NCBI GenBank assembly: GCA_903970285.1
Contig: CAJCHN010000100.1
Location: 1 to 44,361 of the forward strand
Reading direction: 5' to 3'
Source of the DNA: Rhodanobacteraceae bacterium
GTDB lineage: Bacteria; Acidobacteriota; Terriglobia; Terriglobales; Acidobacteriaceae
Length of the DNA: 44,361 nucleotides
Positions within the stretch are counted from its first letter, which is position 1. The number at the start of each line of letters is the position of its first letter. The notes beneath the pieces were generated by a model. The model was not told where the DNA came from and did not search any database. It saw only the letters and a program-made list of their open reading frames with translations. Position numbers and translations under genes: made by a program. Shown here one piece after another: positions 22,041-29,450 of this stretch.

Positions 22041-22781
22041 ATGTCTTGGTACGCATACTGCATTGCAGAACGTCAATCTTTTCCTGAACTTGCCCGCCAC
22101 CGTCGTCCGATGCCCCTCACCGGAGTTACCGGACTCTTCGGGAACCAAACCTTTCTCTTTCCGGCAGGCGATCTCGCAGTGATCGTCTCTGAACATGCCG
22201 CGTCCGATAGCGAACGCTTCGACCAGCAGGCGGCCAAGGATCACGCGCGGGTGATCTCGGACTGCTTCAAACTCTCCACCGTCCTTCCCTTCCGCTTCGC
22301 CACCACCTTCCATGATGACGATGCGCTCCGGCGCTCGGTACGCTCCAACCAGAGACACTTTCTGGCCAATGTGGAGCGACTGCGCGGCAAGGCCGAGATG
22401 CACCTCAAGGTACTCGTCGACGATACCTGTCCCGGCAACGCCGCACGCGACATGACGGTTGGTCAGCAGTACCTCACCAGTCTGCGCGAAAGCGCCAGCC
22501 GCCAACGCGAGCGCCAGTCCAAAGCGCGCGCTCTTTCCATCCAAATGCATCGCATGTTTCTGCCGATCGCCGAAGAGGTGACCTGCAAGCGCATGGATTC
22601 AGGCAAAATGCTGCTCGATATCGCTCACCTCATCGATCACAAGACCGTCGAGCGCTACCAGAACAAGTACTCATCGGCCACCCAGGAGTTGAAGGAGTGC
22701 CGGATGCAGCTTTCGGGTCCCTGGCCCCCGTACCACTTCGTCCATAAGCAGGCTGCAGCTCACGCGCAGCACCACGCTTAG
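22041..22781 (+). CDS. Solitary GvpL/GvpF-family gas vesicle-like protein
   Basis: The 246-residue product matches the GvpL/GvpF family: MSWYAYCIAE as the first strand, VTGLFGNQTFLF, LAVIVSE, the central HARVISDCFKLSTVLPFRFATTF (68-90) with the hallmark LPFRF, LRGKAEMHLKVLV, and the C-terminal GPWPPYHFV (226-234). In gas-vesicle clusters these proteins are minor assembly/accessory subunits. No gvpA, gvpN, gvpK or other gvp gene is in the window, so gas vesicles are not implied and the role here is unknown. GGAG lies nine bases before the chosen ATG. A strong terminator follows, so it is monocistronic. Confidence 0.85.
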   Translation: MSWYAYCIAERQSFPELARHRRPMPLTGVTGLFGNQTFLFPAGDLAVIVSEHAASDSERFDQQAAKDHARVISDCFKLSTVLPFRFATTFHDDDALRRSVRSNQRHFLANVERLRGKAEMHLKVLVDDTCPGNAARDMTVGQQYLTSLRESASRQRERQSKARALSIQMHRMFLPIAEEVTCKRMDSGKMLLDIAHLIDHKTVERYQNKYSSATQELKECRMQLSGPWPPYHFVHKQAAAHAQHHA

Positions 22782-22808
22782 TTCCAGTAGCTCGGTTCCA
22801 GTAGCTCG
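22781..22808. repeat. Exact 14-bp tandem duplication
   Basis: GTTCCAGTAGCTCG is present twice head to tail (22781-22794 and 22795-22808), starting at the last base of the GvpL/F stop codon. It is probably a recent replication-slippage duplication in the 3' untranslated region. Confidence 0.9.
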
Positions 22809-23085
22809 CGGACCTGAATTCTTATATCTGCAAAACCACGGGCGAACCTGCATTCACGGTTCGCCCGCTTCTTTTTCGCGCGTTCCGTTGTTGCGCGATT
22901 GCCTTCAAGTTGCCTCGTCTTATCTTTTCTTTTCTTCAACTTGGAGCCTCCTGAAGGACACCCTTTACACGCGGCCGGGCATCCGAATTTACAGGTTATG
23001 GAGCCGTCTGCGTATCCGCTCGCTCAGCATTCGTCCTTCTCAGCGGCGTGAAAGCGCTCCGGCTCCGCCCAGGAGACTAATCAAG
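22782..23085. other. Intergenic region upstream of the OmpA-like gene
   Basis: About 300 bp without a gene: the tail of the GvpL/F transcript with its duplication and terminator, then about 200 bp of pyrimidine-rich sequence that must hold the promoter and leader of the OmpA-like gene. TTTACA followed 17 bp later by an AT-rich ATTTAC stretch is a weak promoter candidate. The OmpA frame is open back to 22888, but that part is Arg/Ser-rich and not homologous. Confidence 0.45.
22839..22876 (+). terminator. Intrinsic terminator after the GvpL/F gene
   Basis: A perfect 10-bp stem, CGGGCGAACC (22839-22848) with GGTTCGCCCG (22858-22867), a 9-nt loop, and CTTCTTTTT directly after the stem. It lies about 60 bp past the stop. 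Confidence 0.9.
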
Positions 23086-24693
23086 ATGCAACCCAGCAAC
23101 AAACGCACTGCCCTCCCCTCTCTGCCTTTCCACCTCATCGCCGGCAGCGTCTTCTCGACCGTTCTGCTCGGCGGCGTAGCGTTCGCCCAGGAGGCGAACC
23201 CGACCAGCGTTCCCGCTCCTCAATCCGCGGCCGTCGTCACCCAGAACGGCGACATCTTCTTCTACAAAGTAAACGTGGTGCGGCGCGACATCGACTGCAT
23301 TAACTACCTGCACCGCAGCGGATCGACCGACCTGCGCTTCGTCGGCACCAACCTGCTCCCAGGAGCCGAGGGCAAGGCCACCGTCAAGAGCGAACGTGGC
23401 AAGATCTCCGTCGATGCTGAGTTCAAGGGACTCACCCCCGCTAACGGCTTTGGTCCCGAGTACCTTACCTATGTGCTCTGGGCGATCTCGCCCGACGGCC
23501 GCCCCGTGAACCTCGGCGAGGTCCTGCCGGCCGGCACCAAGAACAACATCTCCGTCTCCGTTCCGCTGCAGTCCTTCGGCCTCATCGTCACGGCCGAGCC
23601 CTACTACGCCGTCTCCACCCCTTCCGACATCATCGTGCTTAAGAACGTCGCAACCGACGACACCAACGGCACGCTTGAGAAGGTGACCGCCCACGCCACC
23701 CTGCTTCCCCGCGGCGTCTACTCCGAAGAGACGGATGGTCCGCACACCATCTCTCACCCCATCACCCGCGACGAGAAATCGCCGCTCGAACTGTACGAAG
23801 CCTACAACGCTGTGCGCATCGCGCAGAATGCCGGCGCCGAGCAATATTCACCGCAAATCTTCGCCGACGCCAATCAGGACCTCAAGAACGCCGCCGACAT
23901 CGACTCGAACAAACACCCTGACCGCAAGCTCGAAATCTCCAGCGCCCGCGAAGCCGTCGAACGCGCCGAAGACGCCCGCGTCGACACCCTAAGAAAGAAA
24001 GCGGCGGAGCGCCAGCGCAATGCTGAAATCGCCAAACAGGACGCCCAGCAGGCAGCCGCTCAGTCCCAGGCGCAGGCCCAGGCGGCGCAGCTGCAGGCCG
24101 ATGAAGCCAAGCTGCAGGCACAGCAGGCGGAACTGGCTAAGCAGCAGGCCGACGCTGCTCGCGCGGAAGCCCAGGCCCAGGCCGCCCAGGCCGAAGCTCG
24201 CGCCGCTGCCGCCAATCAGCAGGCGCAAAGCGCCGAGCAGATCCGTGAGAAGCTGCGCGAGCAGTTGAACAGCGTGCTCGCCACCAGCGAATCCGCTCGC
24301 GGTCTCATCGTCAACCTGTCCGATGTGCTCTTCGACACCGGCAAGTACACGCTCAAGACCGGCACCCAGATCTCGCTCGCCAAGGTCGCCGGCATCCTCG
24401 AAGCCTACCCCGGCCTTAAGGTTCAGGTGGAGGGCTATACCGACTCTGTGGGCAGCGACCAGTTGAACCAGACGCTCAGCGAGAACCGCGCCAACGCCGT
24501 GATGAACTTCCTGGTCTCGCAGGGCGTCCAGCAGTCCAACATCACCGCCCAGGGCTTCGGCAAGGCTGACCCGGTCGCTGACAATTCGACCGCCGCGGGC
24601 CGCGCCCAGAACCGTCGCGTCAACCTGGTAGTCTCCGGCAATGCCATTGGCATCGACGAAACCTCGGGTCCGTCGTCCGGCTCAAACCAGTAA
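23086..24693 (+). CDS. OmpA-family protein with Ala/Gln-rich coiled coil
   Basis: A 535-residue envelope protein. The signal peptide ends near residue 34 (VAFA before QEANP). Residues 45-250 form a domain rich in short strands (VNVVRRDIDCINYLHRSGST, GKATVKSERGKISVDAEFKG). Residues 300-395 are an unbroken Ala/Gln/Glu/Lys coiled coil. The C-terminal ~105 residues are an OmpA/MotB peptidoglycan-binding domain: VLFDTGKYTLK, VEGYTDSVGSDQLNQTLSENR and GRAQNRRVNLVV, with the diaminopimelate-contacting Asp and Arg in place. It probably bridges cell wall and outer membrane. AGGAG lies ten bases before the ATG. A 13-bp hairpin follows the stop. Confidence 0.9.
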   Translation: MQPSNKRTALPSLPFHLIAGSVFSTVLLGGVAFAQEANPTSVPAPQSAAVVTQNGDIFFYKVNVVRRDIDCINYLHRSGSTDLRFVGTNLLPGAEGKATVKSERGKISVDAEFKGLTPANGFGPEYLTYVLWAISPDGRPVNLGEVLPAGTKNNISVSVPLQSFGLIVTAEPYYAVSTPSDIIVLKNVATDDTNGTLEKVTAHATLLPRGVYSEETDGPHTISHPITRDEKSPLELYEAYNAVRIAQNAGAEQYSPQIFADANQDLKNAADIDSNKHPDRKLEISSAREAVERAEDARVDTLRKKAAERQRNAEIAKQDAQQAAAQSQAQAQAAQLQADEAKLQAQQAELAKQQADAARAEAQAQAAQAEARAAAANQQAQSAEQIREKLREQLNSVLATSESARGLIVNLSDVLFDTGKYTLKTGTQISLAKVAGILEAYPGLKVQVEGYTDSVGSDQLNQTLSENRANAVMNFLVSQGVQQSNITAQGFGKADPVADNSTAAGRAQNRRVNLVVSGNAIGIDETSGPSSGSNQ

Positions 24694-24723
24694 CGAAGCG
24701 GGTTCTACGTACAACGCTCGTTC

Positions 24724-24756
24724 AGAAACGGCTGCCCCCTCATGGCAGCCGTTTCT
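24724..24756 (+). terminator. Strong hairpin after the OmpA-like gene
   Basis: AGAAACGGCTGCC (24724-24736) and GGCAGCCGTTTCT (24744-24756) form a perfect 13-bp stem with a 7-nt loop, 31 bp after the stop. No T-run follows on the plus strand, so it may stop transcription weakly or protect the mRNA 3' end. Confidence 0.65.
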
Positions 24757-24787
24757 GCATCTCACCATCGCTGATACAAAGGATGCC

Positions 24788-25561
24788 ATGGAAAGTCTGC
24801 GTGGAAAGATCGTATTCATCACCGGTGCGAGTTCCGGCATTGGCCAGGCAACCGCCCGGGCCTTTGCACAACAGGGTGCCAGGCTGCTGCTGTGCGCCCG
24901 CCGCCAGGAGAAGCTGACTGCGTTTGCCGCGGAACTGGATGCCGCCGAAGACGTCTTCACCTTCCGCCTCGACGTTCGTGACCGCACCGCGGTCGAAGAA
25001 ACCCTGGCCAATCTCCCCGAAGAGTGGAAGGCGATGGACATTCTCGTCAACAACGCCGGCCTGAGCCGCGGCCTCAACAAACTCTACGAAGACGACCCGC
25101 AGAACTGGGAGGAGATGCTCGACACCAACGTGAAGGGTCTGCTCTACGTCACCCGCGCCATCGTTCCCGGCATGGTCGAGCGCGGCCGCGGCCACGTCAT
25201 CAATCTCGGCTCGACCGCCGGCAACCAGACCTACGCCAAGGGGACCGTCTACTGCGCCAGCAAGGCCGCCGAGAAGGTCATCAGCGAAGGCCTCAAACTC
25301 GACCTGATGGGCACCCCGGTGCGCGTCACCACCGTCGATCCCGGCATGGTCGAAACCGCGTTCTCCGAAGTCCGCTTCCACGGCAACAAGGACAAAGCCG
25401 CCAAGGTCTACGAGAATCTGACCCCGCTCGAGCCGGAAGACGTTGCCGACGCGATCGTATGGGCGGCCACGCGGCCGCCGCGCGTCAACATCCACTCCAT
25501 CCTGCTCACCTCCATCGACCAGGCCAATTCGAACGTCGTCCATCGCAGGGTCGCTTCATAG
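24788..25561 (+). CDS. Short-chain dehydrogenase/reductase, YdfG-like
   Basis: A 257-residue classical SDR that should use NADP(H) to oxidise or reduce a hydroxyl/keto group. The cofactor motif is TGASSGIG (12-19), followed by ARR at the end of the second strand, which favours NADP. NNAG lies at 88-91, and the catalytic set is S142, Y155 and K159 (GSTAG ... YCASK). The stretch LGSTAGNQTYAKGTVYCASK and the DVRDRTAVEETLANLPEEW helix resemble E. coli YdfG, an NADP-dependent 3-hydroxy acid (L-allo-threonine/serine) dehydrogenase. The substrate is inferred. AAGGA precedes the ATG. It is convergent with the PAS kinase gene. Confidence 0.88.
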   Translation: MESLRGKIVFITGASSGIGQATARAFAQQGARLLLCARRQEKLTAFAAELDAAEDVFTFRLDVRDRTAVEETLANLPEEWKAMDILVNNAGLSRGLNKLYEDDPQNWEEMLDTNVKGLLYVTRAIVPGMVERGRGHVINLGSTAGNQTYAKGTVYCASKAAEKVISEGLKLDLMGTPVRVTTVDPGMVETAFSEVRFHGNKDKAAKVYENLTPLEPEDVADAIVWAATRPPRVNIHSILLTSIDQANSNVVHRRVAS

Positions 25562-25718
25562 GACCCCGCGCGGCGACGCTATCCGAAGTGGACGCAACCC
25601 TAAAACGCTTCTCAGGCATGCATATTCTTTGGTGCAATGCAGGTTGCTGTTCAACCCCAATGTCCTCTACTTTGAAGAACTTAGGCAACAATCGCAGGGA
25701 GGGGTGGCCAGGCCTCGT

Positions 25719-26894
25719 TCAGGCCAGCGGAGGCGCAATCTGCGAACCCGCCGGCGTCGCCAGGTCGAGCGGCAGCCACAGCGAAAACAGCGTGCCGTGA
25801 AAGTGCGGTGACAACTCCTGCAGCCGGCTCCGCATGCTGATGCGGCCGCCGTGCTTGTCGATGATGCCCTTCGAAATCCAGAGCCCGAGCCCGGTCCCGG
25901 TGATCTCCTTGCTGGTGTGAAACGGCTCAAAGAGATGCTTCTTCATCTTGGGCAGAAAGCCGGTTCCGGTGTCAGCGACCGTAATCCGCGTTCCGGGGAT
26001 CTCGGTGATCGGGCAGCGTGCCGGGCGCAGCCGCACGTGCAGCTTGCCGCCCTTGGGCATGGCATCGTAAGCGTTGCGGATCAGGTTGTTCAGCACCTGG
26101 CGCAGGTCCCCCTCCAGCAGCATCGCGCTGGGCGTCTGGCGCAGGCGCAGCTTCACCTCCACCTTGCGCGAGGCAAAGCGGCTGGTATACAGCCGCAGGA
26201 TCGCCGGAATCGTCTCGTGCAGGTCCACCGGCGCCGCCGCCGTCTGCTGCCGGTGAAACCGCAGCGTCTGCATGGTGATGTCGGAGATGCGCGCAATCTC
26301 CTGCTCGGCCAGCGAGGCGTAGGTGCGCATGTCGTCCGTGGTCTCGGCCGTGCGCACCAGGTAAAGCAGGTTGATCACGGCCTCCAGCGGATTGTTGATC
26401 TCGTGCGCGATGGAGCTTGCCAGCTGCCCCACCGCCGCCAGCTTCTCGCTACGGCGCAGCGCCTCTTCCGAAAGCCGCGTCTGGGTCACGTCGCGGAACG
26501 TAACCACCGCCCCCCGCGCCCGGCCATCCTGCAGGATCGGCTGCGCCGACATCTCCGCGTAGAAGAAGCTGCCGTCTTTGCGGAACACATGATCCACCTG
26601 GTTCGAGAATGGCCGGCCCTCGCGAAAGACGTTGTAGATGCAGCACTCGGTGCTCGGATAGACGCGCCCGTCCGGATAGTGGTGGTGCACCATCGCATGC
26701 ATGTTCCTGCCCACCAGTTCGTGGGCCTCGTACCCAAGCATCGAGAGCGCAGCCCGATTCACAAACGAGCAGTTCCCGTCCAGATCGACGCCCCAGATGC
26801 CCTCCCCGGCGGAGTCCAACAGCGCCTGCCATGGCTGGTCGTCGGCAATCATCGTCGTCCGGTCGTGCATGGCTTGGCCCCGTCCATAGTTCAT
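25719..26894 (-). CDS. Orphan soluble PAS sensor histidine kinase
   Basis: A 391-residue cytoplasmic kinase without membrane segments. A PAS domain (residues ~18-140) begins WQALLDSAGEGIWGVDLDGN and contains MVHHHYPDG and YPSTECCIY, then GAVVTFRDVTQTR. The HisKA motif is IAHEINNPLEAVI with H164, and HATPase boxes follow: NLIRNAYDAM, DTGTGF and GTGLGLWISKG. No response regulator gene is adjacent, so the partner is elsewhere. The start at 26894 is uncertain: in-frame ATGs at 26870 and 26852 are also possible, and none has a good Shine-Dalgarno. It is divergent from fumarase across 90 bp. The frame stays open far upstream, but that is antisense to fumarase and not coding. Confidence 0.9.
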   Translation of the reverse strand: MNYGRGQAMHDRTTMIADDQPWQALLDSAGEGIWGVDLDGNCSFVNRAALSMLGYEAHELVGRNMHAMVHHHYPDGRVYPSTECCIYNVFREGRPFSNQVDHVFRKDGSFFYAEMSAQPILQDGRARGAVVTFRDVTQTRLSEEALRRSEKLAAVGQLASSIAHEINNPLEAVINLLYLVRTAETTDDMRTYASLAEQEIARISDITMQTLRFHRQQTAAAPVDLHETIPAILRLYTSRFASRKVEVKLRLRQTPSAMLLEGDLRQVLNNLIRNAYDAMPKGGKLHVRLRPARCPITEIPGTRITVADTGTGFLPKMKKHLFEPFHTSKEITGTGLGLWISKGIIDKHGGRISMRSRLQELSPHFHGTLFSLWLPLDLATPAGSQIAPPLA

Positions 26895-26984
26895 CACTCT
26901 GCCATAGGATGCAATTTTTTCGGGATGGTCACGCCGGCGGCAGTCCGCAACCAGCATTAAGATGAAGGGTGGAAGAGCGAGACC

Positions 26985-28535
26985 ATGACGGAAATCAAGC
27001 AGGCAGACCTTATCGAAAGCGTGCGCGCGGCGCTGCAGTACATCAGCTTCTATCATCCTGAGGACTACATCACCAATCTCGCGCGAGCCTACGTGCTGGA
27101 GCAAGCACCCGCCGCAAAGGACGCCATGGCGCAGATCCTCATCAACTCGCGCATGTGTTACGAGGGCCATCGCCCCATCTGCCAAGACACCGGAATCGTC
27201 ACCATCTTCCTCAAGATCGGCCTCGACGTGCGCCTGGTCGATGACGCCGGCGCCTCTCCAACCCTCTCGCTGCAGCAGATCTGCGACGAAGGCGTTCGCC
27301 AGGCATGGCTCGACCCGGACAACAAGCTGCGTGGCTCCATCCTGCGCGACCCCGCATTCTCCCGCCGGAACACTGTCGACAACACACCCTGCGTGGTTGA
27401 AGTCTCGCTGGTTCCCGGCAACCGGATCGATGTCACCGTTGCCGCGAAAGGCGGAGGCTCGGAGGCCAAGTCGAAGTTCGTCATGCTCAATCCCTCGGAT
27501 TCGGTCGTCGACTGGGTCATCCAGACCGTTCCCACCATGGGCGCGGGCTGGTGCCCGCCCGGTATGCTCGGCATCGGCATCGGCGGCACCGCCGAGAAGG
27601 CCATGCTGCTGGCCAAACAGGCGCTGATGGACCCCATCGACATGCAGGAACTCAAGGCCCGCGGCCCGCAGAATAAGATTGAGCAGCTTCGCATCGACCT
27701 CTATGACCGGGTGAATGCGCTCGGGATTGGCGCCCAGGGGCTCGGCGGCCTGACCACCGTGCTCGATGTGAAGATCCTCGACTGGCCGACCCACGCAGCC
27801 AACCTCCCCGTAGCCATGATTCCCAACTGCGCCGCTACCCGCCACGCGCACTTCATGCTGGACGGCTCCGGGCCGGTGTATCTCGATCCCCCCTCCGAAG
27901 ACAAGTGGCCGAAGCTGACCTACGACGTGCACAGTGCCCGTCGGGTCAACCTCGACACGGTCACCCGGGCAGACGTCGAGACCTGGAAGCCGGGCGAAGT
28001 CATCCTGCTGTCCGGCAAGCTGCTGACCGGGCGCGACGCTGCCCACAAGCGGATGTCCGACATGCTCAACCGCGGCGAGTCCCTGCCGGTCGACTTCACC
28101 AACAAGTTCATCTACTACGTGGGCCCGGTGGACGCGGTGCGCGACGAGGCCGTCGGCCCCGCCGGCCCCACCACCGCCACCCGTATGGACAAGTTCACCC
28201 GCCAGATGCTCGCCGAAACCGGGATGCTCGGCATGATCGGCAAGGCCGAACGCGGAGCAGCCGCGATTGCCGCCATCCGCGACTACCGCGCGGTCTACCT
28301 GATGGCGGTCGGGGGCGCCGCCTACCTGGTGTCGAAGGCCATCAAGCACTCCCGCGTCCTGGCCTTCGAGGATCTCGGCATGGAGGCGATCTTCGAGTTT
28401 GAAGTGGTTGACATGCCGGTAACCGTCGCCGTCGATGCGAACGGTACCAGCGTGCATCAGACCGGCCCGGCGGAGTGGCAAGCCCGGATCGCGGCAAGCC
28501 AGAGCTTAGGTGGAATTGCCATCCTGGGCCAGTAA
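26985..28535 (+). CDS. Class I fumarate hydratase (iron-sulfur)
   Basis: A cytoplasmic [4Fe-4S] hydro-lyase that interconverts fumarate and malate in the TCA cycle. At 516 residues it has the alpha and beta parts fused, as in FumA/FumB. The candidate cluster ligands are C66 (RPICQDTGIV), C190 (GWCPPGM) and C282 (NCAATRHAHF). The beta part has KPGEVILLSGKLLTGRDAAHKR and the ending MEAIFEFEVVDMPVTVAVD. A tartrate dehydratase specificity is possible within this family, but the fused length favours fumarase. GGAAGAG precedes the ATG at good spacing. No other TCA gene is nearby. Confidence 0.93.
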   Translation: MTEIKQADLIESVRAALQYISFYHPEDYITNLARAYVLEQAPAAKDAMAQILINSRMCYEGHRPICQDTGIVTIFLKIGLDVRLVDDAGASPTLSLQQICDEGVRQAWLDPDNKLRGSILRDPAFSRRNTVDNTPCVVEVSLVPGNRIDVTVAAKGGGSEAKSKFVMLNPSDSVVDWVIQTVPTMGAGWCPPGMLGIGIGGTAEKAMLLAKQALMDPIDMQELKARGPQNKIEQLRIDLYDRVNALGIGAQGLGGLTTVLDVKILDWPTHAANLPVAMIPNCAATRHAHFMLDGSGPVYLDPPSEDKWPKLTYDVHSARRVNLDTVTRADVETWKPGEVILLSGKLLTGRDAAHKRMSDMLNRGESLPVDFTNKFIYYVGPVDAVRDEAVGPAGPTTATRMDKFTRQMLAETGMLGMIGKAERGAAAIAAIRDYRAVYLMAVGGAAYLVSKAIKHSRVLAFEDLGMEAIFEFEVVDMPVTVAVDANGTSVHQTGPAEWQARIAASQSLGGIAILGQ

Positions 28536-28607
28536 CGTAAGGGAACGTACGTCCTGACGCCGGAAAGGCGCCACTTTTGGGATTTCTGGACCGCTTCGCC
28601 GTAAGGC

Positions 28608-29297
28608 TTAGGAGATGCGCGACGGATTTTCAGCGGCCGCGGGTTTGTTGCGGCTGAGCAGCGTCGTGCGCCGGCGGGTGCGGGCGCGAGCCCTCTCGCT
28701 GGCGTGATCGATCTTCTTCCAGAAGCCGACGAAGTAATCCACCGCGGAGATGATGGAGACGATCGTCATCCAGTAGATGGCGGTCATGGCGATCAGGTGC
28801 ACGGCGACGACAAAGCCGCCATGAAAGTGCGGAAACCAGAGCCAGTAATCCCAGCGATGCGCCAGGATGGCCGCGACGACGGAGACGATCTGGATGACGG
28901 TCTTCAGCTTGCCGATCTCAGACGCGTCGATGGTAAAGCCCTCGGAGGCGGCGATTGAGCGCAGCCCCGACACCAGGAACTCGCGTCCGATAATGAGCAC
29001 GGCGATCCAGGCTGGGACGATGCGCGGATTGTAAGCCACCAGGATGATGTAGGCGGCGGCGACCATCAACTTATCGGCCAGCGGGTCCAGCAGCATGCCG
29101 ATGGTGGTGATCTGCTTGCGCCTGCGCGCGAGATAGCCATCCAGCCCGTCCGTGATGCTGGCCAGGATGAAAAGCCCCGAAGCTGCCAACTCCTGCTCGC
29201 CGTTATCGCCATGAAACGGCGAGTGCGGGGAGAGAAACCAGATGAGCAGCGGCACACTTGCGATGCGGCTCAACGTGATGGAGTTGGGAAGGTTCAT
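28608..29297 (-). CDS. pgsA: CDP-diacylglycerol-glycerol-3-phosphate 3-phosphatidyltransferase
   Basis: An inner-membrane enzyme that makes phosphatidylglycerol phosphate from CDP-diacylglycerol. The CDP-alcohol phosphotransferase signature is complete: DGLDGYLARRR then GMLLDPLADK, giving the D-G-A-R-G-D-D pattern. The start MNLPNSITLSRIASVPLLIW is characteristic of PgsA. Several membrane helices are visible (WIAVLIIGREFLVSGL, VHLIAMTAIYWMTIVSII). About 35 basic residues at the C-terminus (SERARARTRRRTTLLSRNK) extend beyond the usual end and would lie in the cytoplasm. GAGGG precedes the ATG at 29297; an ATG at 29330 is possible but would add a Pro/Arg-rich stretch. Confidence 0.93.
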   Translation of the reverse strand: MNLPNSITLSRIASVPLLIWFLSPHSPFHGDNGEQELAASGLFILASITDGLDGYLARRRKQITTIGMLLDPLADKLMVAAAYIILVAYNPRIVPAWIAVLIIGREFLVSGLRSIAASEGFTIDASEIGKLKTVIQIVSVVAAILAHRWDYWLWFPHFHGGFVVAVHLIAMTAIYWMTIVSIISAVDYFVGFWKKIDHASERARARTRRRTTLLSRNKPAAAENPSRIS

Positions 29298-29450
29298 GGG
29301 CCCTCGGGCGGGTGGGGACACTCCGCGCATTAGACACGCTTATTCTGCCATATCAATAGAACGATGCGCCCGCGCAGGGTGATTCCTACACACCGCGTGA
29401 TAAAGTTTGCGTGTTCGCAGCCGACGCCAGCCTCCTCCGGTTCCTGCCTT

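Noticed and set aside
24030-24260. CAG/GCC-rich repeat-like stretch in the OmpA-like gene
   Set aside because: It reflects the Ala/Gln-rich coiled coil using preferred codons; no exact DNA unit is repeated in tandem.
26895-28481. Upstream extension of the PAS kinase frame
   Set aside because: It is antisense to fumarase, has no domain, and the kinase start is well placed at 26894.
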